NCBI RefSeq assembly: GCF_900343145.1
Contig: NZ_LT996886.1
Coordinates: forward strand, 2,046,001 to 2,110,000
Source of the DNA: Tessaracoccus timonensis
Lineage (GTDB): Bacteria; Actinomycetota; Actinomycetes; Propionibacteriales; Propionibacteriaceae
Length of the DNA: 64,000 nt
Direction of reading: 5' to 3'
Positions within the stretch are counted from its first letter, which is position 1. Every line of letters begins with the position of its first letter. Below the pieces are notes generated by a model, which did no database searches, was not told the origin of the DNA, and saw nothing but the letters and a program-made list of their open reading frames with translations. Below are positions 46,267 to 57,916 of this stretch, piece after piece. The translations under genes were made by a program, and so were the position numbers.

Positions 46267-47132
46267 TGCCTCACCCAGTCACCAAGCGCCCGACGCCGAG
46301 TGCTGGCAGGAACCTCCCTGTCGCAATCGGCGTCGGTCTCGCGTTGCTGGCTCCCGTCGTCGTGGGGCTAGTGTGGATTGACTGGGTCTTCGTCGCCTAC
46401 GTGACGCTGATGCTCTGCCTCGCGGTGGTGGAGGTGAGTCGGGCACTTCGGCTCGTTGGCATGCATGTCGAGACAGTGCCCATCGTCATCGGAACGGCGC
46501 TGTGCCTGGCCGGTGTGTATTGGGTGGCTGCCAACCCCAACGTTGGGGTGTCTCCGATGACGGTCATCGTCTCGACGCTGGGCGGCACCGTCCTCGCCTG
46601 CATCGTTGCCAGGCTCTTTCGCTCCGAGCCGCTGGGCTTCGTTCGCGACATCTCCGCAAGCTCGTTCGTGATCGCCTACATTCCTCTCATCGGGCTCTTC
46701 TCGGCGCTGCTCATGGCCCCCGACGACGGCTCGGCTCGCATTGCCACGTTGCTCACCTGCGTCGTGCTCTCCGACACCGGCGCCTACGCCACGGGTGTGC
46801 TGTTCGGCAAACACAAGATGGCACCGAAAATCAGCCCCAGTAAAACGTGGGAAGGGTTCGTGGGAGCCGTCGCGTGGACGACGATCGGCGCCATCGTGTG
46901 CGCACATTTCGTGCTGCACATCGCGTGGTGGGTGGGTATTCCACTCGGCATCCTCGTAGCTATCGCGGCTACGGTGGGTGACCTCACCGAGTCGCTGATT
47001 AAACGCGACCTGGGTGTGAAGGATATGTCGAATTGGCTGCCCGGCCACGGCGGCATCATGGACCGGCTCGATTCCATGCTGATGGCGCTGCCCGTCGGGT
47101 GGTTCATACTCAATCTGACGATGGGACCGTGA
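46266..47132 (+). CDS. cdsA: Phosphatidate cytidylyltransferase
   Basis: This 288-residue membrane enzyme makes CDP-diacylglycerol from phosphatidate and CTP. It has about seven to eight helices and the C-terminal CDS signature region: [30 protein letters not shown], then [20 protein letters not shown]. The start overlaps the frr stop (TGATG). Confidence 0.96.
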   Translation: MPHPVTKRPTPSAGRNLPVAIGVGLALLAPVVVGLVWIDWVFVAYVTLMLCLAVVEVSRALRLVGMHVETVPIVIGTALCLAGVYWVAANPNVGVSPMTVIVSTLGGTVLACIVARLFRSEPLGFVRDISASSFVIAYIPLIGLFSALLMAPDDGSARIATLLTCVVLSDTGAYATGVLFGKHKMAPKISPSKTWEGFVGAVAWTTIGAIVCAHFVLHIAWWVGIPLGILVAIAATVGDLTESLIKRDLGVKDMSNWLPGHGGIMDRLDSMLMALPVGWFILNLTMGP

Positions 47133-47133
47133 C

Positions 47134-48255
47134 ATGGAACCTCGCAAGCAACTCCCCCTGGTATTTGAAGCGCCCCCGCGCGGCAAGCCGCCGAAGCACT
47201 GGTTTGATCTCTCCACCGACGAGCGCAAGGACGCCATAGTCGCCATGGGTCTGCCGCGTTTTCGTGCAGACCAGATCTCGAGACATGTCTTTGACCGCTT
47301 GGAAGATGACACGAACAATTTCACCGACGTGCCTGCCGCCATCCGTGCAGAACTGGGGGAGCAGTTATTCCCCGCACTCCTCACTCAGGTTCGTCAGCAA
47401 ACCGCAGACCAGGGTCGCACGGTGAAAACGCTGTGGCGCCTGTTCGACGGATCGCTGCTCGAATCAGTGCTCATGCGCTACCCGGGGCGCACCACGTTGT
47501 GCATCTCGTCGCAGGCCGGCTGCGGCATGGCGTGCCCGTTTTGTGCCACTGGCCAAGGCGGGCTCAAACGAAACCTCTCGCAGGCCGAGATCGTCGCGCA
47601 GGTGCTCGCCGCGAACCAGATGCTCGCCCAGGGCGTGATCCCGGAGACGACCGCGCGCCTCAACAACATCGTCTTCATGGGCATGGGGGAGCCCTTGGCG
47701 AACTACAAGGCGGTGCTCGGTGCCATCCGCACCTTCCTGGCGCCGAGCCCCAACGGCTTTGGCATGAGCGCTCGCGGCATCACTGTCTCTACCGTCGGGC
47801 TCGTGCCGCGCATGCACCAGCTCGTCGACGAGGGCCTTCCCCTCACACTGGCGCTCAGCTTGCACGCGCCCACCGACGAACTTCGCGACGAACTCGTGCC
47901 CATCAATTCGCGCTGGAAGGTCGACGAAGTGGTCGACGCCGCGTTCCAGTACGCTCAGCACACCAAGCGGCGCGTTTCTATCGAGTACGCGATGATGCGC
48001 GACATCAACGACTCCAAGGAGCACGCCATCCAGCTCGCCAACGTGCTGCAGCGACGGGGCGACTGGGGCTGGGTGCACGTCAACCTCATCCCGCTCAACC
48101 CGACGCCCGGATCGAGGTGGACCGCGTCGCGTAAATCCGACGAGCGCACGTTCATCGAGACCCTCGAAGCCCGCGGGGTGCCCGTCACCCTTCGCGATAC
48201 GCGTGGTTCAGACATCGACGGTGCGTGCGGGCAGCTGGCTGCCTCGGCGTCGTAG
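47134..48255 (+). CDS. rlmN: Dual-specificity rRNA/tRNA methyltransferase RlmN
   Basis: This 373-residue radical SAM enzyme makes 2-methyladenosine in 23S rRNA and some tRNAs. The cluster Cys are in [20 protein letters not shown] (C-x3-C-x2-C), and the methyl-carrying Cys is in [24 protein letters not shown] and [12 protein letters not shown] are also typical. It begins one base after cdsA. Confidence 0.97.
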   Translation: MEPRKQLPLVFEAPPRGKPPKHWFDLSTDERKDAIVAMGLPRFRADQISRHVFDRLEDDTNNFTDVPAAIRAELGEQLFPALLTQVRQQTADQGRTVKTLWRLFDGSLLESVLMRYPGRTTLCISSQAGCGMACPFCATGQGGLKRNLSQAEIVAQVLAANQMLAQGVIPETTARLNNIVFMGMGEPLANYKAVLGAIRTFLAPSPNGFGMSARGITVSTVGLVPRMHQLVDEGLPLTLALSLHAPTDELRDELVPINSRWKVDEVVDAAFQYAQHTKRRVSIEYAMMRDINDSKEHAIQLANVLQRRGDWGWVHVNLIPLNPTPGSRWTASRKSDERTFIETLEARGVPVTLRDTRGSDIDGACGQLAASAS

Positions 48256-48318
48256 CGGGTGGGCAGGGTATCAGATTTTTGGCGGCTGTTTCACTCCGTG
48301 GACAGGCGCGATTCCTGA

Positions 48319-49719
<1,401 letters not shown>

Positions 49720-49728
49720 TAGACGCTC

Positions 49729-50424
49729 TCAGTGCTCCCGCTGGCTGAGGTAGTGCCGACAGCGGTCTTCATCGGGCTGGACGCCGTAGGACGCGAACAA
49801 TTCGCGTGCGGCATCCAGCCCGAAGTGCTCCGTGAGCGAGGACGATGCGACGGCCAGGTCAGCCCACGAATCGCCGGGACCCAGCTGCCCGACGCCGACG
49901 AAGCCGGCGAATGCGCCATCGTCGGTGAGTAGCGCGTTCGACACCACGGGGTTGCCGTGGAGAATCACGACGTGCTCGCCCACGTCGTCGGTGATCCATG
50001 ACGGAGGGTCGAACAAGCACTCCGTGGGGTCGAGGGCATGCAGCCGCGCGAGCCCTTCGCCGACGGCGGCAGCCACGCGTCGGGAATCGTCGTGCCATCT
50101 GTCGGAGATCGCCGAGCTGCCCTGCAGCGCCATCGTTGCGAGCACGAACCCATCGGCATACTCGGCGTAATCGACGATAGCGGGGGACGCGAACCGTCCG
50201 TGCAGCCAGGACAGCCGCTCGGCCTCGTTGATGGGATCCTCATCGCAGTGCTTGGCGAACACGTCGGGGTGGTCGTCGCGCACGAGCTTGGCGGTGACGG
50301 CTCCCGTTGGGCCTTGCCACACCACTGCTGCCACGTCGTAGTGGTGCGCGGCGGCCCACTGCGCGATGGTGGGCGGGCAGGGCGTTCCGGGTGCGGGTTT
50401 CGCGTCGAAAGACATGGTGTTCAT
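49729..50424 (-). CDS. APH-fold protein with altered catalytic residues (predicted pseudokinase)
   Basis: This 231-residue protein has the aminoglycoside 3'-phosphotransferase layout: AVTAKLVRD, EAERLSWLHGRF, GEGLARLHALD, the Brenner-like loop and a DLAVASSSL helix. The catalytic motif that should read H-G-D-x-x-x-x-N is HGNPVVSN, and the metal-binding F-I-D is FVG in AGFVGVGQLGPGDSWADLA. Both acidic residues needed for phosphotransfer are therefore absent, so activity is doubtful. ATG 50424 or 50415 is the start. It diverges from dxr with 55 bases between. Confidence 0.8.
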   Translation of the reverse strand: MNTMSFDAKPAPGTPCPPTIAQWAAAHHYDVAAVVWQGPTGAVTAKLVRDDHPDVFAKHCDEDPINEAERLSWLHGRFASPAIVDYAEYADGFVLATMALQGSSAISDRWHDDSRRVAAAVGEGLARLHALDPTECLFDPPSWITDDVGEHVVILHGNPVVSNALLTDDGAFAGFVGVGQLGPGDSWADLAVASSSLTEHFGLDAARELFASYGVQPDEDRCRHYLSQREH

Positions 50425-50479
50425 CCTGCCATGGGCCCGGGAAACGCTGAGCCTTTGCGGGGCGTGCCACACTGGGGCC

Positions 50480-51673
50480 GTGCGTACTGTAGTTCTCCTC
50501 GGATCCACCGGCTCGATCGGTACCCAAACCCTCGACGTCATCTCCACCAGGCGAAACCAGTTTCAGGTGGTGGGTCTGTCGGCATCGGGCGGGAACATCA
50601 CGACGCTCGCCCAGCAGGTCGTCGAATTCGAGCCCGAGTGCGTGGCACTCTCGCGCGCCGACAAGCTCGACGAGCTGCGCGAGGCGATTGCTGCGGAGAG
50701 CCAGCAGCGCGGCATCGCGCCGCACGAACCGGAGTTTCTCGTCGGCCCGGACGCGTCGACGCGCCTGGCCCGCCGGGAATGCGACGTGGTTGTGAACGCC
50801 ATCACCGGGGCAGCCGGCCTCGAGCCGACGCTCGCAGCCCTCGAGCAGGGAACGACGCTGGCGCTGGCGAATAAGGAGTCCCTGGTCATCGGCGGGAAGC
50901 TCGTCACGTCGGCAGCGAAGCCGGGGCAGATCGTCGCCGTCGATTCTGAACACTCCGCCTTCGCGCAGGCATTGCGCAGCGGTCGGGGTGAGGAGGTGCG
51001 TCGGCTCATCCTCACGGCCAGTGGCGGGCCGTTCCGCGGGCGTACCCGGGCTGAGTTGCAGGCGGTCACCCCGGAGCAGGCCATGGCGCATCCGACCTGG
51101 AATATGGGGCGGGTTATCACCATCAATTCATCCACGCTGGTGAACAAGGGGCTCGAGCTGCTTGAAGCGGCGCTGCTCTACGACGTCGACCTCGACGACA
51201 TCGTCGTGACGGTGCATCCGCAGTCGGTGGTGCACTCGATGGTGGAGTTTTGGGACGGCTCGACGATCGCCCAGGCCTCGCCGCCTGACATGCGCCTGCC
51301 CATCGGGTTGGCGCTCACCTGGCCCGACCGCCTCGAAGGATCCGCTGAGCCCTGCGACTGGTCGCGTGCTGCGCAGTGGACGTTCGAACCCCTCGACGAC
51401 GCCACCTTCCCGGCGGTCGAACTCGCTCGGCGCGCTGGCAAGGCCGGAGGCACTGCTCCGGCGGTGTTCAACGCGGCCAACGAGGCCTGCGTCGACGCCT
51501 TCTGCGACGGCCGCCTGTCGTTCCTCGGTATCACTGACACCATCGCCCGATGCCTCGACGAGCACCTCGCAAACGGGCATGTGAGCGACGATGCCCTCAC
51601 CCTCAACGACGTGCTCGCCGCCGATCAGTGGGGACGCGCCCGCGCCGCGGCACTCGCGGGGGAGGGCCAGTGA
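50480..51673 (+). CDS. dxr: 1-deoxy-D-xylulose 5-phosphate reductoisomerase
   Basis: This 397-residue MEP-pathway enzyme makes methylerythritol phosphate. Seen: LLGSTGSIGTQTLDVI (NADPH), LANKESLVIGG, DSEHSAFAQAL, TASGGPFRGRT and AHPTWNMGRVITINSSTLVN. It starts at a GTG (50480). Its stop overlaps the GTG of rseP. It would be the target of fosmidomycin. Confidence 0.97.
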   Translation: MRTVVLLGSTGSIGTQTLDVISTRRNQFQVVGLSASGGNITTLAQQVVEFEPECVALSRADKLDELREAIAAESQQRGIAPHEPEFLVGPDASTRLARRECDVVVNAITGAAGLEPTLAALEQGTTLALANKESLVIGGKLVTSAAKPGQIVAVDSEHSAFAQALRSGRGEEVRRLILTASGGPFRGRTRAELQAVTPEQAMAHPTWNMGRVITINSSTLVNKGLELLEAALLYDVDLDDIVVTVHPQSVVHSMVEFWDGSTIAQASPPDMRLPIGLALTWPDRLEGSAEPCDWSRAAQWTFEPLDDATFPAVELARRAGKAGGTAPAVFNAANEACVDAFCDGRLSFLGITDTIARCLDEHLANGHVSDDALTLNDVLAADQWGRARAAALAGEGQ

Positions 51674-52953
51674 GCGCACTCATCATCGTCGGGCTGGCCG
51701 TTCTGTTCTTCGCCCTCATCATGGCCTCAATCGCGCTGCATGAGATTGGGCACCTCGTTCCGGCCAAAATCTTCGGCGTGAAAGTCACCGAATACTTCGT
51801 TGGCTTCGGTAAACGCATCTGGTCTACGCGCCGGGGCGAAACTGAATACGGCCTCAAATGGATCCCATTGGGCGGCTACGTCAGGCTCGTCGGCATGTAT
51901 CCGCCTGCGCGTCCAGGCCAGCGCAGAAACTGGCTCGCGCGCATGGCCGACGACGCGCGCGCCGCCGAGTGGGACGAGATCACGCCGGAGGACGACGGCC
52001 GCCTCGTCTACCAGCAGAAGACGTGGAAAAAGATCATCATCATGCTGGGTGGGCCAGCCATGAACATCCTGCTGGCCTTCCTCATCTTCCTCAGCATCAA
52101 CCTGTTCCACGGCATGGCCGTGTCGACGACGACGGTCGCCGCCGTGAGCGAGTGCGTCGTCGCTGCCAATCGCTCCGACACCACGTGCCGCGACGACGAC
52201 CCGCCCACCCCCGCACGCGAGGCCGGTATCCAGCCGGGCGACGTGATCGTCGCGTTCAACCAGCACGAGGTCTCGAACTGGGAGCAGGTGAGTCAACTCA
52301 TCCGCGAGAACCGCGACGGTGAAGCCCTCATCACGGTGCTGCGCGGCGGCGAGCGCATTGAGCTCCCGACGGTGCACACGCGCCTCAACCACGTCCCAGA
52401 CCAGCTCGATCCGACGCGCACCGTCGAGGCAGGCTTCCTCGGGGTGACCCCGACGCGCGAGATGCGCCGCGGCGGGCCGGGGGAGACCGTCGACCTCATG
52501 TGGACGATGACGAAGCAATCCACCGTGGCGCTCGCGAGCCTGCCCGTCAGGGTGTACAACGTGGCTGCGGACATGGTGACCGGCAAGCCGCGCGACGTGA
52601 ACTCACCGCTGTCCATCGTCGGTGCATCGCGGATTGCGGGGGAGATCGGCGCCGACGAGTCGCTGTCGTGGGGCGACAAGGCCGCAACCTGGTTCTCGCT
52701 GTTGGGCTCGGTGAACCTTTTCGTCGCGTTGTTGAACCTCGTCCCGCTGCTGCCGCTCGACGGCGGGCACATCGCTGGGGCGATCATCGAGTGGCTGCGT
52801 AGGCAGTGGTGCAAGCTGCGCGGGAAACCAGATCCGGGCCCGCTCGATACGGCCAAGGGATTGCCCATGATCTTCATCGTCGGCGGATTGCTGCTGATCT
52901 GCGGGCTGGTGTTGATCGTCGCAGACCTTGTGTCGCCGTTGCAGCTGCAGTGA
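51670..52953 (+). CDS. Site-2-type intramembrane zinc protease (RseP/RasP/Rip1 family)
   Basis: This 427-residue protein has a zinc motif H-E-x-x-H in [18 protein letters not shown] in the first helix, a PDZ domain (about 185-260; [20 protein letters not shown]) and the third ligand region [17 protein letters not shown], with a final helix. The family cleaves anti-sigma factors or other membrane regulators. GTG 51670 overlaps the dxr stop. The dxr-rseP-ispG order is conserved in actinobacteria. Confidence 0.95.
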   Translation: MSALIIVGLAVLFFALIMASIALHEIGHLVPAKIFGVKVTEYFVGFGKRIWSTRRGETEYGLKWIPLGGYVRLVGMYPPARPGQRRNWLARMADDARAAEWDEITPEDDGRLVYQQKTWKKIIIMLGGPAMNILLAFLIFLSINLFHGMAVSTTTVAAVSECVVAANRSDTTCRDDDPPTPAREAGIQPGDVIVAFNQHEVSNWEQVSQLIRENRDGEALITVLRGGERIELPTVHTRLNHVPDQLDPTRTVEAGFLGVTPTREMRRGGPGETVDLMWTMTKQSTVALASLPVRVYNVAADMVTGKPRDVNSPLSIVGASRIAGEIGADESLSWGDKAATWFSLLGSVNLFVALLNLVPLLPLDGGHIAGAIIEWLRRQWCKLRGKPDPGPLDTAKGLPMIFIVGGLLLICGLVLIVADLVSPLQLQ

Positions 52954-52972
52954 GAGGGCTAGACTCAACTTC

Positions 52973-54115
52973 ATGACCGTGAGCCTTGGCATGCCAGCAC
53001 CCGCACCAGTCACCATCAGCCCCCGACGCAATTCCCGGCAGATTCGGGTCGGGAAGGTGCTCGTGGGCGGCGACGCACCCGTATCCGTGCAGTCCATGTG
53101 CACGACGAAGACCACCGACATCAACGCCACGCTGCAGCAGATTGCTGAGCTGACGGCCGCGGGCTGCGACATCGTCCGTGTCGCTTGCCCCAGTCAAGAC
53201 GATGCCGACGTGTTGCACATCATTGCGAAGAAGTCGCAGATTCCGGTGATCGCTGACATCCATTTCCAGCCCCGCTACGTGTTTCAGGCCATTGAAGCGG
53301 GGTGCGCGGCCGTGCGCGTCAACCCGGGCAACATCCGAAAGTTCGACGATCAGGTGGCCGAGATCGCGAAGGCGGCCGAGGACGCGGGCGTGTCCATCCG
53401 CATTGGCGTGAACGCCGGGTCGCTCGATAAGCGCCTGCTCGATAAGTACGGGGCGCCGACGGCGGAAGCCCTCGTCGAATCCGCGATGTGGGAGGCCTCG
53501 CTGTTCGAAGAGGTGGGCTTCCGAGACTTCAAGATCTCCGTGAAGCACAACGACCCGGTGGTCATGGTGCAGGCCTACCAGCAGTTGGCAGAACAGTGCG
53601 ATTACCCGCTGCACCTCGGCGTGACGGAGGCTGGCCCGGCATTCCAGGGCACCATCAAATCGTCCGTCGCGTTCGGCGCGCTGCTCAGCCAGGGCATCGG
53701 CGACACCATCCGCGTGTCGCTCTCCGCGCCGCCGGTTGAGGAAGTCAAGGTGGGCGTCAAGATTCTGGAGTCGCTGAACCTTCGCCCACGCAAGCTCGAC
53801 ATCGTCAGCTGCCCGTCGTGCGGGCGCGCGCAGGTTGACGTCTTCACCCTGGCCGAGCAGGTGACCGAGGGCCTCGAAGGGCTTGAGGCTCCGCTGCGCG
53901 TGGCCGTGATGGGCTGCGTCGTTAACGGCCCCGGCGAGGCTCGCGAGGCTGACCTCGGCGTCGCCTCTGGTAACGGGAAGGGGCAGATCTTCGTGAAGGG
54001 CGAGGTCATCAAGACCGTCCCGGAGGAGGACATCGTTGAGACGCTGCTGGCCGAAGCGCGGCGCATTGCTGACGAGATGGGCGAGGTTGGCAGCCCGCAG
54101 GTGTCGGTGTCCTGA
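52973..54115 (+). CDS. ispG: 4-hydroxy-3-methylbut-2-enyl diphosphate synthase
   Basis: This 380-residue MEP-pathway [4Fe-4S] enzyme has [31 protein letters not shown] and VRVNPGNIR in the TIM barrel. The cluster-binding Cys are in [12 protein letters not shown] and [13 protein letters not shown]. It follows rseP by 19 bases; ATG 52973 is used. Confidence 0.97.
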   Translation: MTVSLGMPAPAPVTISPRRNSRQIRVGKVLVGGDAPVSVQSMCTTKTTDINATLQQIAELTAAGCDIVRVACPSQDDADVLHIIAKKSQIPVIADIHFQPRYVFQAIEAGCAAVRVNPGNIRKFDDQVAEIAKAAEDAGVSIRIGVNAGSLDKRLLDKYGAPTAEALVESAMWEASLFEEVGFRDFKISVKHNDPVVMVQAYQQLAEQCDYPLHLGVTEAGPAFQGTIKSSVAFGALLSQGIGDTIRVSLSAPPVEEVKVGVKILESLNLRPRKLDIVSCPSCGRAQVDVFTLAEQVTEGLEGLEAPLRVAVMGCVVNGPGEAREADLGVASGNGKGQIFVKGEVIKTVPEEDIVETLLAEARRIADEMGEVGSPQVSVS

Positions 54116-54138
54116 GAGCGTTCTGGAACCAGGCACCC

Positions 54139-54975
54139 ATGGCTGGACGGCTCCGCGTTCTGCGCTCCGACGAGGCGAATCGGGCCTTGGCGTTCCTCGA
54201 GTCGTCGCCGTACGAGAACCTCTTTCTCACGTCCCGAATTGGGCAGGCCGGCGAGGATCGTCGACGCCTAGGCAGGCTGCTTGCGTACTTCGACCGCGAC
54301 GATCAGATTCGCGGCATCTGCCTCGACGGCGGAACCATCTTCGTCACTACCACCGACCCCGCAGCGCTGCCGTTGTTCGTCGATGAGCTCGGAGATTTTC
54401 GTCGGGCGACGTCGATCGTCGGCCCCAGCTTCGCCGCGCTCGGGCTGTTCACGGGGTTGTCGCAGCGGTTCGGTCAGATGTGGAGCACCTGCAGCAATGT
54501 TCGTCGCAAGCAGCCGCTCATGGTGCTCGACGAGCCGGCCGCCGTCGACGGTGACCCGCGAGTGCAGCAGCTCGACGAGAGCGTGTTCCAGGCGTATCTC
54601 GATGCTTCTGTAGACATGTACACCGGAGAGATTGGCTCGTCGCCATTTAAGTACGGCCCAGGCTACGAAACCTTCGTGCTTGAGCGTCTCCGCCAAGGCG
54701 ACGCCTACGGCATCGTCGAGGATGGCGAGGTGATCTTCAAGGCTGACCTCGGCCCCCGCCACCGCAACCAAGTGCAGCTGCAGGGTGTGTGGGTGCGTCC
54801 CAATCTGCGAGGGCAGGGCCTCTCGACGCGCGCGCTGGCGCAGATGATGGCGCTCGTGCAGCGGCGCTACCCGGTGGTGTCGCTGTACGTGAACGACTTC
54901 AACGTGCCTGCCTTGCGTAGCTACGAGCGGCTGGGTTTCCGTACCGTCGGCAGCCTCTCGACAGTGCATTATTGA
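54139..54975 (+). CDS. DUF4081-GNAT acetyltransferase
   Basis: This 278-residue protein has an N-terminal DUF4081-like domain (about 1-135; ESSPYENLFLTSRI) and a C-terminal GNAT domain with VWVRPNLRGQGLSTRALAQM (acetyl-CoA loop) and YVNDFNVPALRSYERLGF. The gene lies between ispG and proS, as in many actinobacteria. The substrate is unknown. Confidence 0.88.
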   Translation: MAGRLRVLRSDEANRALAFLESSPYENLFLTSRIGQAGEDRRRLGRLLAYFDRDDQIRGICLDGGTIFVTTTDPAALPLFVDELGDFRRATSIVGPSFAALGLFTGLSQRFGQMWSTCSNVRRKQPLMVLDEPAAVDGDPRVQQLDESVFQAYLDASVDMYTGEIGSSPFKYGPGYETFVLERLRQGDAYGIVEDGEVIFKADLGPRHRNQVQLQGVWVRPNLRGQGLSTRALAQMMALVQRRYPVVSLYVNDFNVPALRSYERLGFRTVGSLSTVHY

Positions 54976-55031
54976 GCCTGCTGCGACGACGACAACGCAA
55001 GACAGCGGAGTGACGGGCTAGAGTTGCGTGC

Positions 55032-56804
55032 GTGATTACTCGACTTTCTTCGCTCTTCGTTCGCACACTGCGCGACGACCCAGCCGAGGCTGAGGTTGCC
55101 AGCCACAAGCTGCTCGTGAGGGCTGGCTATGTTCGCCGCGCCGCTCCGGGAATCTACTCGTGGCTCCCGCTCGGGTGGATAGTGCTGCGCAAGGTGGAAG
55201 CCATCGTGCGCGAGGAAATGGATGCGATCGGGGCGCAGGAGGTGCACTTCCCGGCGCTCCTGCCGCGTGAACCCTACGAAGCCACCGGGCGGTGGACCGA
55301 CTACGGCGATAACCTCTTCCGCCTGCAGGACCGCCGCAAGGTGGACATGCTGCTCGGGCCCACGCACGAGGAAATGTTCACCCTGCTGGTGAAGGACCTC
55401 TACAACTCGTACAAAGACCTGCCGCTGCACCTGTACCAGATTCAGACGAAGTACCGCGACGAGGCCCGGCCCAGGGCTGGCTTGCTGCGCGGGCGTGAGT
55501 TCGTGATGAAGGATTCGTACTCCTTCGACGTCACCGACGAAGGGCTCGAGGCCAGCTACCAGCTGCACCGTCAGGCATATCAGCGCATCTTCGACCGGCT
55601 CGGCCTCGAGTACGTCATCGTTTCCGCGATGGCGGGCGCGATGGGTGGGTCCGCGTCGGAGGAATTCCTGGCCGTCTCGCCCATCGGCGAGGACACGTTC
55701 GTCCGCTCACCGGGTGGCTACGCCGCGAACGTCGAAGCCGTGCGCATTCCCGCACCCGAACCGCTCTCGCTCGACGGTATCCCCGCCGCGCAGGTGCATC
55801 CCACCCCGGATTCCGCGACGATTGAGACGCTCGTCGACCAGGCCAACTCGCTGTTCCCGCGTGACGACAGGCCGTGGGAGGCCGCCGACACGCTGAAGAA
55901 CGTCGTCGTCATGCTGGCGCACCCCGACGGCACCCGCGAGCCCCTCGTCATCGGGCTGCCGGGCGACCGCTCCGTCGACGAGAAGCGCCTCGAAGCCGCC
56001 GTCGCGCCCGCAGAGGTGCAGGACTTCGGCGACGAGGACTTCCGCAACAATCCAGCGCTGGTCAAGGGCTACATCGGCCCCGTGATGGACGGCGAGAAGA
56101 TTCTGGGCGAGGAATCGCAGTCGAAGATCCGCTACCTGTGTGACCCGCGCGTGGTGACGGGTACGCGCTGGCTGACCGGCGCCAACATCGACGGGCATCA
56201 CGTGGTCGACCTCACCGTCGGACGCGATTTCACGCCCGACGGCGTGATTGATGTGGCCGAAGTGCGCGAAGGCGACCCCTCACCCGACGGATCCGGTCCG
56301 CTCACGCTTGAGCGCGGCATCGAGATGGGGCACATCTTCCAGCTCGGCCGCCGCTATGCCGAGGCGCTCGGGCTGAAGGTGCTCGACGAGAACGGCAAGC
56401 TCGTGACGGTCACCATGGGCTCGTACGGCATCGGCGTCTCGCGCGCCATCGCCGCCGTCGCCGAAGCCACCCACGACGAGCTCGGCCTGTGCTGGCCGCT
56501 CGAGTTGGCTCCGTTCCAGGTGCAGGTGGTGGCGACGGGCAAGGACGCAGCGGTATTCGAGGAGGCCGAGCGCATCGCGACGGCGCTCGACGAGCGCGGC
56601 GTCGAGGTGCTCTACGACGACCGCAAGGCCAGCCCCGGCGTGAAGTTCAAGGATGCCGAGCTCATGGGCATGCCCATCATCGTGGTGGTCGGGCGCGCGT
56701 TGGCCGACGGCATCGTCGAGCTACGTGACCGACGCGCGGGGGAGAAGCGTGAGATCCCCGTCGAGAACATCGTCGACGAAGCCTACGCGCTCGCTCGTCC
56801 GTAG
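55032..56804 (+). CDS. proS: Prolyl-tRNA synthetase (bacterial type)
   Basis: This 590-residue class II synthetase has motif 2 [20 protein letters not shown] and motif 3 [16 protein letters not shown]. The insertion editing domain (about 230-390) contains the conserved KGYIGPVM segment. The anticodon-binding domain is C-terminal ([20 protein letters not shown]). It starts at a GTG. A hairpin repeat follows nine bases after its stop. Confidence 0.97.
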   Translation: MITRLSSLFVRTLRDDPAEAEVASHKLLVRAGYVRRAAPGIYSWLPLGWIVLRKVEAIVREEMDAIGAQEVHFPALLPREPYEATGRWTDYGDNLFRLQDRRKVDMLLGPTHEEMFTLLVKDLYNSYKDLPLHLYQIQTKYRDEARPRAGLLRGREFVMKDSYSFDVTDEGLEASYQLHRQAYQRIFDRLGLEYVIVSAMAGAMGGSASEEFLAVSPIGEDTFVRSPGGYAANVEAVRIPAPEPLSLDGIPAAQVHPTPDSATIETLVDQANSLFPRDDRPWEAADTLKNVVVMLAHPDGTREPLVIGLPGDRSVDEKRLEAAVAPAEVQDFGDEDFRNNPALVKGYIGPVMDGEKILGEESQSKIRYLCDPRVVTGTRWLTGANIDGHHVVDLTVGRDFTPDGVIDVAEVREGDPSPDGSGPLTLERGIEMGHIFQLGRRYAEALGLKVLDENGKLVTVTMGSYGIGVSRAIAAVAEATHDELGLCWPLELAPFQVQVVATGKDAAVFEEAERIATALDERGVEVLYDDRKASPGVKFKDAELMGMPIIVVVGRALADGIVELRDRRAGEKREIPVENIVDEAYALARP

Positions 56805-56812
56805 CAGCACCA

Positions 56813-56864
56813 AAGATAGATCAAGTTCGTGGCGCGTCTGTCCACCACGAACTTGATCTATCTT
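56813..56864. repeat. Hairpin repeat, copy 1 (20-bp stem)
   Basis: AAGATAGATCAAGTTCGTGG (56813-56832) pairs perfectly with 56845-56864; the loop is CGCGTCTGTCCA. A near-identical copy is at 57866-57916, on the other side of the DUF559 gene. It may act as the proS terminator. Confidence 0.85.
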
Positions 56865-56940
56865 GGGCGGGCTCAAGATTGTGTTGTCCTACGCGTTGTA
56901 GTTGCTTCCCTGTGGTGCCTGCGCTCATGAAGATGGGGGC

Positions 56941-57861
56941 ATGCATTCCCGCCAACCACTGCCTCCGGCGCTCGAGACTCTTATCCGCATCCAGTGCGGC
57001 GCGGTCAGCGCTGAGCAGGCCCGCGCTCACGGTTTGTGCCGGTCAGCACTTCGACGGTTGAGTGCGCAGTGGCACAAGCTCGCCGACGGGCTGTACATCG
57101 TGGGCGAGGTGACATGGCACGCCTTCGCGTGGGCGGCGCTCCTGCGCGGCGGTACGTCCGCATCGTTGGGCGGTGGCGCGGCGTGCTATCTGCACGGGCT
57201 GACTCAACGCGAGCCCGACTCCATCACGATCTGGTGCGATTCTCCGAAGGTGGCGTTGGAACATTCCGGGTTTCGCGCCCAGTTCAAGCGCGCCCCGCGA
57301 CGCACACGCGGGGAGATGCCACGAACCAACGTGGAGGAATCGCTGTGTGACTACGCTTCGGAGACCAACCCGCTGAACCTGATTGAGGCGGTCACTCGTG
57401 CGTTCGGGCAGCGCAAGACCACCCCGGCGAGAGTGCGGGAGGTGCTGGCGACGCGCAGCCGAGTTGCGCAGCGGCAGCTGTTGATGGATCTCACCGACCA
57501 CGCCAACGTCGGCATCCACAGCGTGTTGGAGTGGCAGTTCAATGTGCTTGTCGCCAAGCCCCAGGGCCTGGCCGAGCTTTCCAGGCAGGTGAAACTGACA
57601 CGCACCAGCCGGGTGGATGTGTGGTTCGACGACTTCGGCGTCATCGTGGAGCTGGATGGCCGTCAATTCCACGACGCCGACCGCGATGCCCGGCGAGACA
57701 ACGAGCACGCCCTCAGGTTGGGGGCGGTAACGCTGCGGTTCACCTGGCAGCAGGTGATCCACGAAGCATGCGAGGTTGCTCGCGTGAACGAACGGGCGTT
57801 GAGAATTCGCGGTTGGGAGGAAGGCATTCGCGCTTGCTCGGACTGCCGCATGGTGCGTTAA
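56941..57861 (+). CDS. DUF559 (Vsr-like nuclease fold) protein with AbiEi-type N-terminal region
   Basis: This 306-residue protein has a first part resembling the winged-helix N-terminal region of AbiEi-type proteins (QCGAVSAEQARAHGLCRSAL, RLSAQWHKLADGLYIVG). Its C-terminal 100 residues are DUF559/restriction-fold: RTSRVDVWFDDFGVIVELDG, RQFHDADRDARRDN, GAVTLRFTWQQV. The V-E-L-D-G...H-D...R-D-N pattern keeps the E-x-D core. It stands alone between two copies of one hairpin. A defence role is possible but unproven; such genes are common and scattered in actinobacteria. Confidence 0.8.
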   Translation: MHSRQPLPPALETLIRIQCGAVSAEQARAHGLCRSALRRLSAQWHKLADGLYIVGEVTWHAFAWAALLRGGTSASLGGGAACYLHGLTQREPDSITIWCDSPKVALEHSGFRAQFKRAPRRTRGEMPRTNVEESLCDYASETNPLNLIEAVTRAFGQRKTTPARVREVLATRSRVAQRQLLMDLTDHANVGIHSVLEWQFNVLVAKPQGLAELSRQVKLTRTSRVDVWFDDFGVIVELDGRQFHDADRDARRDNEHALRLGAVTLRFTWQQVIHEACEVARVNERALRIRGWEEGIRACSDCRMVR

Positions 57862-57865
57862 CGCC

Positions 57866-57916
57866 AAGATAGATCAAGTTCGTGGCGCGTCTGCCCACCA
57901 CGAACTTGATCTATCT
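57866..57916. repeat. Hairpin repeat, copy 2 (19-20-bp stem)
   Basis: AAGATAGATCAAGTTCGTGG from 57866 pairs with CCACGAACTTGATCTATCT at 57898-57916. It differs from copy 1 by one loop base (TGCCC for TGTCC) and by the last stem base. It lies between the stops of the DUF559 gene and the convergent lipoprotein. Confidence 0.85.
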
